Positions 42,916-52,507 of a stretch of DNA of 64,000 bases are shown piece by piece. A model generated the notes under the pieces. It searched no databases, was not told where the DNA came from, and was given only the letters and a program-made list of their open reading frames with translations. The stretch spans positions 62,001 to 126,000 of the forward strand of contig DATAPD010000002.1 in the NCBI GenBank assembly GCA_036265385.1, in the 5' to 3' direction. Numbering within the stretch: the first letter of the stretch is position 1; each line of letters starts with the position of its first letter. This DNA is from DATAPD01 sp036265385. Lineage in GTDB: Bacteria > Acidobacteriota > Terriglobia > Terriglobales > Acidobacteriaceae. The translations under genes were made by a program, and so were the position numbers.

Positions 42916-44946
42916 TCAGTTCAAGCTGGCTGAGGTGCCCTTCTCGCGCTCGAATGGTTTCTGGATATATCTCTTTGCCTCATCCTGTGCGCCTTGCGTG
43001 TTGTCGTTGGTCTGTAACGCCTGCCTATATTCGTTGACCGCACGTTCGCGCTGTCCGGTGATATCGAAAATTTTCCCAAGTTGAATGTGGCACCAGACTT
43101 CGGTCCAGCGTGGATCGCCATCGCCGTTCAAAGCTTCGCGATACGCGTTCGCCGCAGCCTGGTAGTTGCGCTGCAGGAAAAATACTTCGGCTACGCGATA
43201 GTGGGCGAGGGAGCTGTTCTTGTTGCTTTCGAGCGCTTTGTTGAATTCCGATAGCGCGCCGGCCAAATCGCCCTGCTGGATGAGGGCTTGTCCGCGCATG
43301 ATTGAAGAACGAAGCTTGATGTCCGCTGAGTTTTTGAGCACGCGATCATCGGGATCGACTACGATGCGGCGCGGGCGACCGAAAGTTTCAATCGTGAATG
43401 GCGAGTGCGTGCCTACAACTTCCACGCGCTTTGCCTCGCTTTTTCCATCCGTGTCGATCTTAAGTTCGACTGGCATGCGGAAGAGGTCAAGGTCCTGTCC
43501 GATTTCACCGACAACTCGGAATCCCTTGTTACTGCCGAGTCGATAAACCGTGTACTTCGTTTTGAATTCGGGAGCGCCGGTAGAATCGAGCCATTGCGTA
43601 AAGAACCAGGTGAGCTTGTCACCATATTGCTGTTCGGCCATGGCGCGGAAATCGTCCATGGTGGCGGATTTCCCGGCAAACTTCGTGGAAAAATCGCGAA
43701 TCGTCTTGTTGTACTTTTGATCGCCCAAAACCCAGCGCAACATGTGCAGGATCATGGCGCCTTTGTCGCTGACGAGCGTTTGGAATTCGGGCGAGAAAGT
43801 GTCGAGCTTACCGATACCAGAGAGTGGCACGCTATCGTAAGCAAGCGCACCTACCGACATGTCTTTTACGGCTTCTTCGAGACCAGCTTGTCCAGCCGCG
43901 CTTTCGACGTAACGGGCTTCGGAGTAACGAGCGAAGCCATCGCTGAGCCACCAGTCATCGCGCGAAGCTGGACTGACTGATACGCCCCACCATTGATGAG
44001 CAATGGTATTGGCGAGCAAACGGTAATTCACACGCTCGCTAATGGCGCGACCGGCGATGCCAGCGATTTCAGGTGCCCAGGCGGAAGGTACGGTGTCGTC
44101 CGGCAACTCCACGATTTTGAGCACCGGCGACGGAGCAATACCGTACTGGGTGATGTAGTAGGTGAACTCTTTCAGCGCAGTTGACGCGTATTCAGCGGCG
44201 AAGGTTTGATGCGTCGGTTTAAAGAACACGTGCATGTCGATGCCGGCTTCGTCGCTCTTGAATTCCTGAAACTGCCCGGCAATTACGGTGCCGGGAAAGC
44301 TCGGCTTGTCCCAGACGAACGTGTAGGTTTTGGTTGGCAGCGCTCCCGCCGCGGCCTTTTTGCTGGCGGGTGTGTCGGCCACCGTAGTTTTGCCGCTGCT
44401 GATCGCAATCATGTGGGCCGGGATCGTCAGATTGATAGTTGCAGTGAAGCGGTTGATGCCATATGCATTGACTGGGAACCATCGTCCGGCATAGAGCAGG
44501 TAACTTGTGTCGTCGCCGATGTAGGCGAGCTTCAATCCCTGTACAGGGCTCTCATCCGCGGTTTCGAGTATACCGTCGTACTCGAATGTAAGTGTCGTAG
44601 AGCTATCTTTAGCGAGTGTCGTGGGGAGCGGAACACGGATGGCAGAATCCTGGGTGAAGCGCTCTGGCGTCAAAGTCTTGTTGGCCCCGTCGGTGACCTT
44701 CTCGATCCGAAGAGCGTTATTGAATTCGAATGTAGCAACATTGATATCTTCAAGAGCAGTGATCTTTACCTTGGCCTTCGCGGTGATTCTATGAGCGTGC
44801 GGCTGCAGTTCGGCATCGATCTGGTAATCGTCGACACGAAGGCGCGAACGATCGGCCGCCATCAGCGGCAAGGCCGCTAGAAGCAAAAAGATAAGTGCAA
44901 GAAAAGGTTGAAAACCCCGTCTGGGGCCAGATTTTATGTGGATCAA
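42916..44946 (-). CDS. M1 aminopeptidase-like protein with TPRs, catalytic site lost
   Basis: About 676 residues from TTG 44946 (GGAG ten bases upstream), followed by a signal peptide ending LPLMAAD; an earlier start would extend to the lpxB end. Residues about 30-480 follow the M1 layout (N-terminal beta-sandwich, then peptidase domain), but the zinc motif reads NTIAHQWWG (313-321) where HELAHQWWG is expected, and the third ligand helix reads WLSDGFARYSE where NEGFA is usual. Two of the three zinc ligands and the catalytic glutamate are changed, so it is probably not a peptidase. Residues about 530-660 are TPR repeats (ALIQQGDLAGALSEFNKAL). Exported; possibly a scaffold. Confidence 0.88.
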   Translation of the reverse strand: MIHIKSGPRRGFQPFLALIFLLLAALPLMAADRSRLRVDDYQIDAELQPHAHRITAKAKVKITALEDINVATFEFNNALRIEKVTDGANKTLTPERFTQDSAIRVPLPTTLAKDSSTTLTFEYDGILETADESPVQGLKLAYIGDDTSYLLYAGRWFPVNAYGINRFTATINLTIPAHMIAISSGKTTVADTPASKKAAAGALPTKTYTFVWDKPSFPGTVIAGQFQEFKSDEAGIDMHVFFKPTHQTFAAEYASTALKEFTYYITQYGIAPSPVLKIVELPDDTVPSAWAPEIAGIAGRAISERVNYRLLANTIAHQWWGVSVSPASRDDWWLSDGFARYSEARYVESAAGQAGLEEAVKDMSVGALAYDSVPLSGIGKLDTFSPEFQTLVSDKGAMILHMLRWVLGDQKYNKTIRDFSTKFAGKSATMDDFRAMAEQQYGDKLTWFFTQWLDSTGAPEFKTKYTVYRLGSNKGFRVVGEIGQDLDLFRMPVELKIDTDGKSEAKRVEVVGTHSPFTIETFGRPRRIVVDPDDRVLKNSADIKLRSSIMRGQALIQQGDLAGALSEFNKALESNKNSSLAHYRVAEVFFLQRNYQAAANAYREALNGDGDPRWTEVWCHIQLGKIFDITGQRERAVNEYRQALQTNDNTQGAQDEAKRYIQKPFEREKGTSASLN

Positions 44947-45132
44947 AAGTAGATGCTCCAGAATTACGCTACTCCGTAAGATGATAATTTTGACCCAAAA
45001 GATGCTGACGAGACAAGGACTTACAGGTTTTTGTTCAAGATAGGGTATTTCGAAGCCTTGGGCGAGCCGCTTTGAGCTCACGCTTTCACACCGGTTCGAC
45101 CTATTGTCCTTTTTCCAACAACGAACTACCAA

Positions 45133-46296
45133 TCAACGCAACACAGGTACCGGTGCCTCCGCTTCTTTATTGCGTTTGAGGTTCAGAATCATCTCAGCTG
45201 CGCGATCTGCGGGATGCTCGGGGTGGATAGAAGTAGTCGGAGTCAGAGCTGCCCGGACGCGCTGGAACCCTTCCAATTGGCGGTTGCGCGCGCCGCCATC
45301 GGGCAAGAGTTGTGTCATGTGGTCGACGATCTTCTCTGCCGTGAAGTTTTGCTGGACGAGTTCGGGAACCAGTTCTTCTCCGGCAATTAGATTCACCATC
45401 GCAAAATAAGGCACCTTGATGCGCGGCTTCCCGAGGAGATAGGTGAGAGGCGAAACGCGGTAGACCATGACAAACGGAGTGGACACCATCGCAGCTTCGA
45501 CTGTCGCGGTACCGCTGGCGATGATCCCCGCTCGAGAGTGGAACAGAGCCGGACGCGCCTCGGGGACAAGTGTGATTTTCTGATTTGTGATCTGCGAACG
45601 AATGAACTCAGGATTCAGCGTAGGCGCAATCGGGAGCAAGTATTCGTGAGAGGGGCCAAGTTTCCGGACAGCGTCCAGGATCGTCGGCAGGTTCATGCGA
45701 ACTTCCTTCACGCGACTGCCGGGCATGATCGTGATCCAGTGCTTTGCTGGGTTGAGCTTTCGTTCGATGGCGTAGGCGGCTCGGTCGCCGGTGGGTTGCG
45801 GCAAGTCTGCCAACGGATGTCCGACGAAGGTGGCGTCAACTCCACGGTCCCCATAGAACTTTTCTTCGAAGGGAAAAATCACAAGCGCTTTCGTGACGTA
45901 CTTCCGCAGAAGTCTCACGCGTCCCTGTCGCCACGCCCAAAACTGCGGACAAACGTAGTACACAACGGGAATACCCCGCTTATACATTTGTCGAGCGACG
46001 CGCCAGTTGAATGCGGGTGAGTCGATCACGATCGCCAGATCAGGTTTGCGGCGATCGGCTTCCGCGATGAGGCGGTCAAAGAGAGCATAAATTTTTCGGA
46101 GATGACTGAGTATTTCAACGATGCCGACGACGGCGAGATCCTTGGCGTCGACGACGGTGTCGCATCCTGTGTCGCGCATCCGTGGGCCGCCGACCCCGAA
46201 GAATTGCAAGTTCGGTGCTCTCCGCCGCATCGCTTCAATGAGCTGGGCCCCATACATTTCACCGGAAGCTTCACCAGCGGAGATGAGGATGTTCAC
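45133..46296 (-). CDS. lpxB: lipid-A-disaccharide synthase
   Basis: A 387-residue glycosyltransferase: ILISAGEASGEMYGAQLIEAM at the N-terminus, FFGVGGPRM, then YYVCPQFWAWRQGRV and FPFEEKFYGDRGVDATFVGHP, and SGTATVEAAM near the C-terminus, all LpxB hallmarks. It joins 2,3-diacylglucosamine-1-P and its UDP form in lipid A synthesis at the inner membrane. It sits apart from other lpx genes here; the MsbA-like exporter on the same strand, about 90 bases upstream, is a natural functional partner. Confidence 0.97.
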   Translation of the reverse strand: MNILISAGEASGEMYGAQLIEAMRRRAPNLQFFGVGGPRMRDTGCDTVVDAKDLAVVGIVEILSHLRKIYALFDRLIAEADRRKPDLAIVIDSPAFNWRVARQMYKRGIPVVYYVCPQFWAWRQGRVRLLRKYVTKALVIFPFEEKFYGDRGVDATFVGHPLADLPQPTGDRAAYAIERKLNPAKHWITIMPGSRVKEVRMNLPTILDAVRKLGPSHEYLLPIAPTLNPEFIRSQITNQKITLVPEARPALFHSRAGIIASGTATVEAAMVSTPFVMVYRVSPLTYLLGKPRIKVPYFAMVNLIAGEELVPELVQQNFTAEKIVDHMTQLLPDGGARNRQLEGFQRVRAALTPTTSIHPEHPADRAAEMILNLKRNKEAEAPVPVLR

Positions 46297-46386
46297 GAGG
46301 GTATTTTAGATTGAAGATTGATGATTGTTGATTGAGAACCACAATCGTAAATCAGCAATTGGCATTCCAGCGATTCACCAATCCAA

Positions 46387-48399
46387 CTAGTCATCCGCGT
46401 GCGCAGTAACCTGTGCTGGGTCAGTGCCAGCCGTTGGGATCTCCTGATCCTTGTACTGTAACTGGTAGAGCTTGTAATAAATACCGCGTTGCGCTAATAG
46501 CTGCTGGTGCGTGCCCATTTCGCGGACTTTGCCCTTGTGCATGACGATGATCTTGTCGGCGCGCTGCACGGTCGAGAGCCGGTGGGCAATGATGAGGGAC
46601 GTTCGGCCTTCAATCATGCGGCTAAGTGCTTCGCGCACACGGAACTCGGTTTCGGTATCGACGCTTGAAGTCGCTTCATCGAGGATGAGGATCTTCGGTT
46701 TGTGAGCAAGTGCGCGCGCGAAACTGATTAGCTGTTTTTGTCCAGTGGAGAGCGTCGAGCCACGCTCGCGCACTTCTTCCTGGAAGCCGCCGGGCAATGT
46801 TCGAATGAAGTCGGCAAGGTTTACTTCTTCGGCCGCCTCTTCGATGTGCGCGTCCTGAATCCAATTCGTGCCCAGGCGGATGTTGCCGCCGATCGTGCCG
46901 GTAAATAAGAAGGGATCTTGCAGGACGACGCCAAATCTGCGGCGCAGATCTCCGAGATCCATGTCCTTGATGTTTACACCGTCAATCTTTATCGCGCCTT
47001 TCTGCACATCATAGAAGCGCATCAGCAAAGAGATAAGCGTCGTTTTGCCGGCGCCGGTGTGTCCGACGACGGCGATGGTTTCGCCTGGCTCGATGGTGAA
47101 AGAAACATCGCGGAGGACCCAATCAAGTTCAGTGGTGGGATCAACACCTTGACGGGCGAGGGCGACCGTCGCTCCATCAACCTGTGAGTGGGTATCCAAC
47201 GCGGTCGCACGTGGCCCGTAAGCGAACCAGACATGATCGAATTCGATTCGACCTCGGCCCTCAGGCGTTTTTACAACAGGGGGCGAGACCACTTCGACGG
47301 GCGTATCCAACAATTTGAAGACGCGCTCTGCAGACGCCATCGCCGATTGCAGGATGTTGTATTTCTCGCTGAGGTCCTGGATTGGGCGAAAGAAGCGCTG
47401 GGCGTACTGCATGAACGCGACCAGAATCCCGAGCGTCATTGCCTTGACCACGAACTGTACGGACAGCGAGTGGTCAGGCCCGATTGACAAACCGACACCG
47501 GCGGCCTGGGCATGCTCAAGTATTGAGTGACCCCCGTACCAGATGATGCAGGCAATCGCGACCGAGGAAAGGATTTCGACCACCGGATAATACACGGAGT
47601 AGGCCATGATCGCGTCTTTGAACGCTTCCATGTGCGTGGCGTTGATCTTGGCGAACTGCTGATAGGCGCGTTTCTCGCGATTAAAAAGCTGTAACACCAA
47701 CATGCCGGAAACGGCTTCTTGTAGATAAGCGTTGATGCGGGCGATCGCAGTACGAATGCGCCGATAGGAGTCCCGGACACGATCACGGAAAATTTTTGTG
47801 GCGTAGGCGATTAAGGGAAGCACGGCGAAAGTGAGGAGGGCCAGCCTCCAGTTCATGTTCAACATGATCGCCAGAATGAAAAAGAGGACGAAGACGTCTT
47901 CGAAAATCGAGACGACGCCAGCCGTAAACATTTCGTTCAGCGCGTCGACGTCGGTCGTGACGCGAGTGACAAGGCGTCCGACTGGATTCTTGTCGTAAAA
48001 GCCAACGTGCATTCTTTGAAGATGCCGGAAGATCTGGCTGCGCAGATCAAACATTACCTTCTGCCCGGTCCACTGCATGAAGTAGGTCTGCAGATACTCG
48101 AATCCGAAGCTGAATAACAGCGTGGCCATATAAATGGCAGCGATTTGTGCGATGCCCGTCAATGGTCTGGGACTTAGCCAGCGATCCACGATGGTAGAGG
48201 TACCCGGCGTGTGCGCCAGGTACTTGTCGATCGCCGTCTTCGTGAGGAATGGACCGAGAACATCGAGAGAGGCTTTAAGGATGATGGCGCAGAGGGCCAG
48301 AATCACGTGCCCGCGATATGGACGAAGGTAGGTAAGCAGCCGCTTCATCAACCGGCTGTCATACGCTTTGCCCAGTATCTCTTCTTCAGTAGAAGCCAT
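46387..48399 (-). CDS. ABC exporter, MsbA/lipid A flippase-like, fused ATPase
   Basis: A 670-residue half-transporter from ATG 48399. Six-helix membrane domain (LLTYLRPYRGHVILALC and later segments), then an ATPase with Walker A GHTGAGKTT, signature LSTGQKQ, Walker B ILILDEATS and H-loop IIAHRLST. The membrane domain type and the neighbourhood of lpxB suggest lipid-A or lipid export. A 25-residue insert (THSQVDGATVALARQGVDPT) lies before the ATPase core. Ends in an acidic tail. Confidence 0.93.
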   Translation of the reverse strand: MASTEEEILGKAYDSRLMKRLLTYLRPYRGHVILALCAIILKASLDVLGPFLTKTAIDKYLAHTPGTSTIVDRWLSPRPLTGIAQIAAIYMATLLFSFGFEYLQTYFMQWTGQKVMFDLRSQIFRHLQRMHVGFYDKNPVGRLVTRVTTDVDALNEMFTAGVVSIFEDVFVLFFILAIMLNMNWRLALLTFAVLPLIAYATKIFRDRVRDSYRRIRTAIARINAYLQEAVSGMLVLQLFNREKRAYQQFAKINATHMEAFKDAIMAYSVYYPVVEILSSVAIACIIWYGGHSILEHAQAAGVGLSIGPDHSLSVQFVVKAMTLGILVAFMQYAQRFFRPIQDLSEKYNILQSAMASAERVFKLLDTPVEVVSPPVVKTPEGRGRIEFDHVWFAYGPRATALDTHSQVDGATVALARQGVDPTTELDWVLRDVSFTIEPGETIAVVGHTGAGKTTLISLLMRFYDVQKGAIKIDGVNIKDMDLGDLRRRFGVVLQDPFLFTGTIGGNIRLGTNWIQDAHIEEAAEEVNLADFIRTLPGGFQEEVRERGSTLSTGQKQLISFARALAHKPKILILDEATSSVDTETEFRVREALSRMIEGRTSLIIAHRLSTVQRADKIIVMHKGKVREMGTHQQLLAQRGIYYKLYQLQYKDQEIPTAGTDPAQVTAHADD

Positions 48400-48492
48400 C
48401 GGTCCTGCAGTAAAGATTAATAGATGGCCGAGCAAGACGGAAGGATGGAAAAACGTCGATTCCGCCGAGAGAAAGGCTCGGGTCAGATCTGC

Positions 48493-49743
48493 TCAAGCAA
48501 TTTTCTTCAAGATGACAGCCGAATTCTTCGATCCGAAGGCTACGCAGTTACAGACTGCATGTTCGATCGATCCGTGACGCCCGGGCTGGGGAACGTAGTC
48601 CAGGTCGCATTCTGGGTCGGGCACGTCGAGGTTGATGGTGGGCGGCAACTCACCAGTTTCCATAGCGAGTACCGTGGCGGCCATCCCGGCTGCTCCGCAA
48701 GCGCCCTGAGCGTGGCCTACCTGAGACTTCAGGCTCGACATGGGGATCTTCATCGCCCGTTCGCCGAGCGCCATTTTGACAGCCTTAGTTTCGACGCGAT
48801 CATTCAAAGGTGTTGAGGTGCCGTGCAGGTTCACGTAATCAATGGCGTCTGGAGGCAGTTGGGCCTCCTTAAGCGCGAGTGAAATTGCTCGGGCGGGCTC
48901 GTCTCCACTCTCGTGAAGTCGTACGCGGTGGAACGCTTCACAAGTCGATCCATAACCCGCCACTTCCGCATAGATGTGCGCTCCACGAGCGCGTGCGTGT
49001 TCGAGTTCTTCGATGACGAACATCCAGGAGCCTTCCGCCAGAACAAAGCCATCCCTATCGGCGGAAAACGGTCGAGAAGCGCGCTCGGGCGCGTCGTTCC
49101 AAGATTGGGTCAGCGCGCGAATCATCGTATAGCCCTTGATGATGCCGGGTGTGATCGGCGTATCTACACCGCCGACCAGAAACATCGGCAAAGCACCGGC
49201 TTGAATGTGCTGCAGCGCATAACCGAGGGCATCGGTAGAAGAAGTGCAGCTTGTTGTGATTACGTGGCTGTATCCGCGAAAACCGAAGCGCATTTGCACT
49301 TCGCTCGAGAGCGTGCCCATCGTGCCGCTGGGGATGGAAAAGAGGCTGACCTGTTTGGTCTTTCCCGAATGCCAGAGACGATATTGTTCTTCTGAGAACG
49401 ATTGAGCGCCGCCGCCCGAACCGAGGACGATTCCGATTTGGCGCTTTTCCTCCATGGTCATTGTCTTGTGGTCGAGTCCGGCGTCGTCGAGCGCCTCTGA
49501 GGAGGCGGCAATACAAAGCGGAACCGAGCGGGAAACGTGCTTGCGCTCATGGGGATCAATCCAGGCAAACTCGTCAAAATCAGTGATTTCACCGGCAACG
49601 TGAACAGGCAGCGAAGTGGGATCGAAGCGAGAGATGCGCTTCACGCCGGATTGTCCGCTCATGACGGCTCGGCAGAACGCGTTCTTACCGATCCCGAGCG
49701 GGCTGACTACGCCCATACCAGTGATTACAACTCGCGGAAGCAT
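48493..49743 (-). CDS. fabF: beta-ketoacyl-ACP synthase II
   Basis: A 416-residue ketosynthase. Catalytic Cys166 in TTSCTSSTDALG, His307 in NLHGTSTPLND, and Lys339 with His344 in SLKSQVGH. GGAQSFSEEQ and PFSADRDGFVLAEG are also typical. Extends acyl-ACP chains in fatty acid synthesis; it could alternatively act in a polyketide-like pathway because no fab cluster is nearby. It diverges from hemW. Confidence 0.93.
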   Translation of the reverse strand: MLPRVVITGMGVVSPLGIGKNAFCRAVMSGQSGVKRISRFDPTSLPVHVAGEITDFDEFAWIDPHERKHVSRSVPLCIAASSEALDDAGLDHKTMTMEEKRQIGIVLGSGGGAQSFSEEQYRLWHSGKTKQVSLFSIPSGTMGTLSSEVQMRFGFRGYSHVITTSCTSSTDALGYALQHIQAGALPMFLVGGVDTPITPGIIKGYTMIRALTQSWNDAPERASRPFSADRDGFVLAEGSWMFVIEELEHARARGAHIYAEVAGYGSTCEAFHRVRLHESGDEPARAISLALKEAQLPPDAIDYVNLHGTSTPLNDRVETKAVKMALGERAMKIPMSSLKSQVGHAQGACGAAGMAATVLAMETGELPPTINLDVPDPECDLDYVPQPGRHGSIEHAVCNCVAFGSKNSAVILKKIA

Positions 49744-49802
49744 CCGTTGCAGGCTCCTGCCATCTCTGCTCGTTGGAGCGAAATGGGATAATCAGTGTAC
49801 AC

Positions 49803-50987
49803 ATGCCGCTGGGGTTGTACATCTCCGTCCCGTTCTGCCGCACGAAATGCAGCTACTGCAACTTCGCGTCGGATGTGTTTTCGAGGGCTGTTTTCGAAAA
49901 GTATGTCGATCGCGTCTGTGAAGATATTCGGAATGCGAAGGCCACTGCTCAAGCAATGGGTGGAGTTTTCGAACGTGAGATCGATTCCATCTACCTCGGA
50001 GGCGGAACGCCCAGCGTTCTAGAGTCGCAGCAACTCGAACGCCTGTTTGTCACCGTGCGGCAAGAGTTTCGTCTTCTTCCGGAGACAGAAGTTACGGTCG
50101 AGTGCGCCCCAGGAACCTTGACGCCAGAAATGATCGCGACGCTAATGCGTTGTGGCGTCAATCGCGTGAGCCTGGGTGTGCAGTCATTCGTCGATCAAGA
50201 GGCTGCAGCGGTCGGGAGGCTGCACAAACGCGAAACTGTGCTGTCAGAAATTGACGCTTTGCGCGCGGCTGGGATCTCGAACATCAATGTCGACCTGATC
50301 GCCGGCTTACCGCATCAGACTGCCGAAAGCTGGGAGAGATCGCTCACCGAGGTGATCGAAAGCAATGTTCCGCACGTGAGTGTTTACATGCTCGAGGTTG
50401 ATGATGACTCGCGCTTGGGAAGAGAGCTGATCGCGGGTGGAACCAAGTACCATGCGCATTTTGTGGCTGACGATGACGCGGTTGCAAAATTTTACGAACG
50501 CGCGATTGAGAGCCTCGACACTGCAGGCATTCGGCAATATGAGATTTCCAATTTCGCACGAGAGCCGGGCGAGTCGCGTCATAACTTGAAATATTGGACA
50601 CGGCAACCGTACCTTGGATTTGGAGTGGATGCCCATTCCATGTTGAAGGCGTCGGACGGGAGTGAGGCTGAGGCCGTTCGATTTTCAACGTCAGAGGCGT
50701 TGGAGCGATATGTGGCAGAAAATCCACTCGAGCGGACGCAGGTCTCTCGCGAGCAAGCTTTGGAAGAGTGCCTTTTTCTCGGATTGCGCCTGAACAGCGG
50801 GGTGAGTCTGACAGCGTTAGAGCACGATTTTGGAGCTAATGCACTCTTTCTGCATGAGCCGATCATAGGAGAAATGGCCGGAGATGGTTTGCTGATTTGT
50901 GAAAGCGACCACATCAAGCTGACCCAACGTGGGCAAATTCTCTCCAACGAAGTCTTTGAGCGATTCTTAGGCGTGCAAGCTACGTGA
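49803..50987 (+). CDS. hemW: radical SAM protein HemW (heme chaperone, CPO-like)
   Basis: A 394-residue protein from ATG 49803. YISVPFCRTKCSYCNF carries the CxxxCxxC cluster, followed by YLGGGTPSVL, and RVSLGVQSF, VDLIAGLPHQT and YEISNFA. HemW delivers heme and lacks the extra cysteine of true coproporphyrinogen dehydrogenase. The ATG at 49803 gives the normal N-terminus. Divergent from fabF with a 59-base spacer. Confidence 0.95.
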   Translation: MPLGLYISVPFCRTKCSYCNFASDVFSRAVFEKYVDRVCEDIRNAKATAQAMGGVFEREIDSIYLGGGTPSVLESQQLERLFVTVRQEFRLLPETEVTVECAPGTLTPEMIATLMRCGVNRVSLGVQSFVDQEAAAVGRLHKRETVLSEIDALRAAGISNINVDLIAGLPHQTAESWERSLTEVIESNVPHVSVYMLEVDDDSRLGRELIAGGTKYHAHFVADDDAVAKFYERAIESLDTAGIRQYEISNFAREPGESRHNLKYWTRQPYLGFGVDAHSMLKASDGSEAEAVRFSTSEALERYVAENPLERTQVSREQALEECLFLGLRLNSGVSLTALEHDFGANALFLHEPIIGEMAGDGLLICESDHIKLTQRGQILSNEVFERFLGVQAT

Positions 50988-51047
50988 AAAGCCACGCTTA
51001 TTTCGAGATATAATCCCGCACGCGCCGTGCGGCGCATGAGGTGCTCG

Positions 51048-51341
51048 ATGGGACTTTACACGCACTATGACGGTGCTCATAATCATCCAGTCAATCGCGC
51101 GCTGCACATGATCGCCATACCCGTCGGTTTCTCGTCACTGATTGTCGTCTGGTATCACTGGATAATCGGATTGCTTCTCATTCCGGCTGCTTTTGCGCTT
51201 GCGTGGCTTGGCCATCTGATTGAAGGCAATAAGCCAGCATTCCTCACGAACCCGGTCCACGTCTTTGTGGCCCCTGTCTGGCTGGTGAAGAAGATCTTCG
51301 GTGTTAGGGATAAATCGGCCCAGGTTCAACGCTCGGAATAG
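51048..51341 (+). CDS. DUF962/Mpo1-like membrane protein
   Basis: A 97-residue protein from ATG 51048 (GAGGTG upstream). YDGAHNHPVNRALHMIAIP and GHLIEGNKPAFLTNPVHVF are the Mpo1/DUF962 signatures, whose yeast member oxidises 2-hydroxy fatty acids using iron bound by histidines. Two hydrophobic segments. Activity in bacteria is inferred. Confidence 0.93.
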   Translation: MGLYTHYDGAHNHPVNRALHMIAIPVGFSSLIVVWYHWIIGLLLIPAAFALAWLGHLIEGNKPAFLTNPVHVFVAPVWLVKKIFGVRDKSAQVQRSE

Positions 51342-51452
51342 GGCTCTGTCTTCCAGCCCATCTCTTCGCGGCTTCCCCTGAGTACTTTCGTAATCCTCCG
51401 TGTGGGTACCCTCCGTCGTATGATGGCCTCAGATTCGTTCCGAGAGTGAGTT

Positions 51453-52112
51453 ATGCATCACATGTCACCCGAACCCCGGGTTTCAGTTGATCTGCCAGTT
51501 CGCCTGTGGGGAATGACTGCGGACGGCCGTCCGTTCAACCAACAGGCACGTGCCAAAAACATCAGTTCGGCAGGCGCGATGATTGGCGGAGTCGACAATG
51601 ATCTGCGTGTTGGCGACGTGATTGGTATGCAGTTCGCCGACAAAAAAGCGCGCTGCACCGTGGTGTGGATGCATCACGGGCCGACCAGGAAGAACGAAGT
51701 TGGGGTCAAGGTTTTGGCGAACCAAGAGTGTCCATGGAAGAGACATCTTCCGTCTGGAACCGGCGATATGCTGGCGAGATCTCCCTTCGCGCGGCGTTTT
51801 CATCGTCACAAAATTTCTTATCCGATGGATGTGCGGACAGAGTACGGCAGTGCTCCTCGGCGGCTGCACGCGACCGACATGAGCGGCAGTGGATGTTATA
51901 TCGAGACACTTTCGCCCTTGCCTGTGCAAGCTTCGGTGCGGCTCGATTTCGATATGCAATCAGAACATGTCTCGACCGTCGCCATCGTTCGGACTTGTGA
52001 TCCTGGCGTTGGAAACGGCATCGAATTCACGGGACTACCTCTGCCGAGTAAACAGCGCGTCCAGCGATATCTGGATGGGATTGATCCGCATCTGGGTGTG
52101 GCACGCTCCTAG
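51453..52112 (+). CDS. tandem PilZ domain protein
   Basis: A 219-residue cytosolic protein with two PilZ-type barrels. The first has ARAKNISSAGAMI (NxSxxG) with a weak arginine motif; the second has RRFHRHKISYPM and HATDMSGSGCYIE (DxSxxG), which fit c-di-GMP binding. With the PAS-GGDEF protein it is the second c-di-GMP-linked gene of the window. Followed 24 bases later by a coiled-coil membrane protein on the same strand, which may be its partner. Confidence 0.85.
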   Translation: MHHMSPEPRVSVDLPVRLWGMTADGRPFNQQARAKNISSAGAMIGGVDNDLRVGDVIGMQFADKKARCTVVWMHHGPTRKNEVGVKVLANQECPWKRHLPSGTGDMLARSPFARRFHRHKISYPMDVRTEYGSAPRRLHATDMSGSGCYIETLSPLPVQASVRLDFDMQSEHVSTVAIVRTCDPGVGNGIEFTGLPLPSKQRVQRYLDGIDPHLGVARS

Positions 52113-52136
52113 CCTCTTGATTGCGTGAGTTGGATT

Positions 52137-52385
52137 ATGGCCGACGAAGAAGTCATCAAACTGCTTGAAGAGATTCGCGACCTGCAGAAACAGCATCTCG
52201 AGAACTACAAGCAGGCCGTTGCGAATCAACAGCAAGCGATTGAGATTCAAAAGCAGGCAGTGGAACGGCAGAAAACGGCTGTTCGGTTGGTACGCGTCGC
52301 GATCCTAGGGGTGATTGTTCTCGTCGTGATGATCTCTTTCGTACCTTACCTTCTCCCGTTATCGCGCTGCCTGTTGCGACGCTAA
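52137..52385 (+). CDS. coiled-coil plus membrane helix protein
   Basis: An 82-residue protein. Residues 1-45 are a glutamine/lysine-rich coiled coil (LLEEIRDLQKQHLENYKQ), then a helix VAILGVIVLVVMISFVPYLL. ATG 52137 is preferred; GTG 52125 is in frame. Tail-anchored-like layout. Function unknown. Confidence 0.6.
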   Translation: MADEEVIKLLEEIRDLQKQHLENYKQAVANQQQAIEIQKQAVERQKTAVRLVRVAILGVIVLVVMISFVPYLLPLSRCLLRR

Positions 52386-52393
52386 GAGATAAG

Positions 52394-52407
52394 ACCAACC
52401 GGTCGGT
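52394..52407. promoter_or_regulatory. TetR-type operator-like palindrome
   Basis: ACCAACC followed by GGTCGGT, a 14-base palindrome with a single mismatch, about 100 bases upstream of the acyl-CoA dehydrogenase gene. The ACCRACCGGTYGGT pattern is typical of operators bound by TetR-family regulators of fatty acid and amino acid breakdown. No regulator gene is adjacent. Confidence 0.55.
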
Positions 52408-52507
52408 AAGTAGGTTTTATTTCTTACACTTACCTGTGGTCTAATCGAGTTAGCCGCCTAGCGAGATCACGGCGTCCGCAGGCGGCATTCGTGTCTGGGA
52501 GGCAGAG

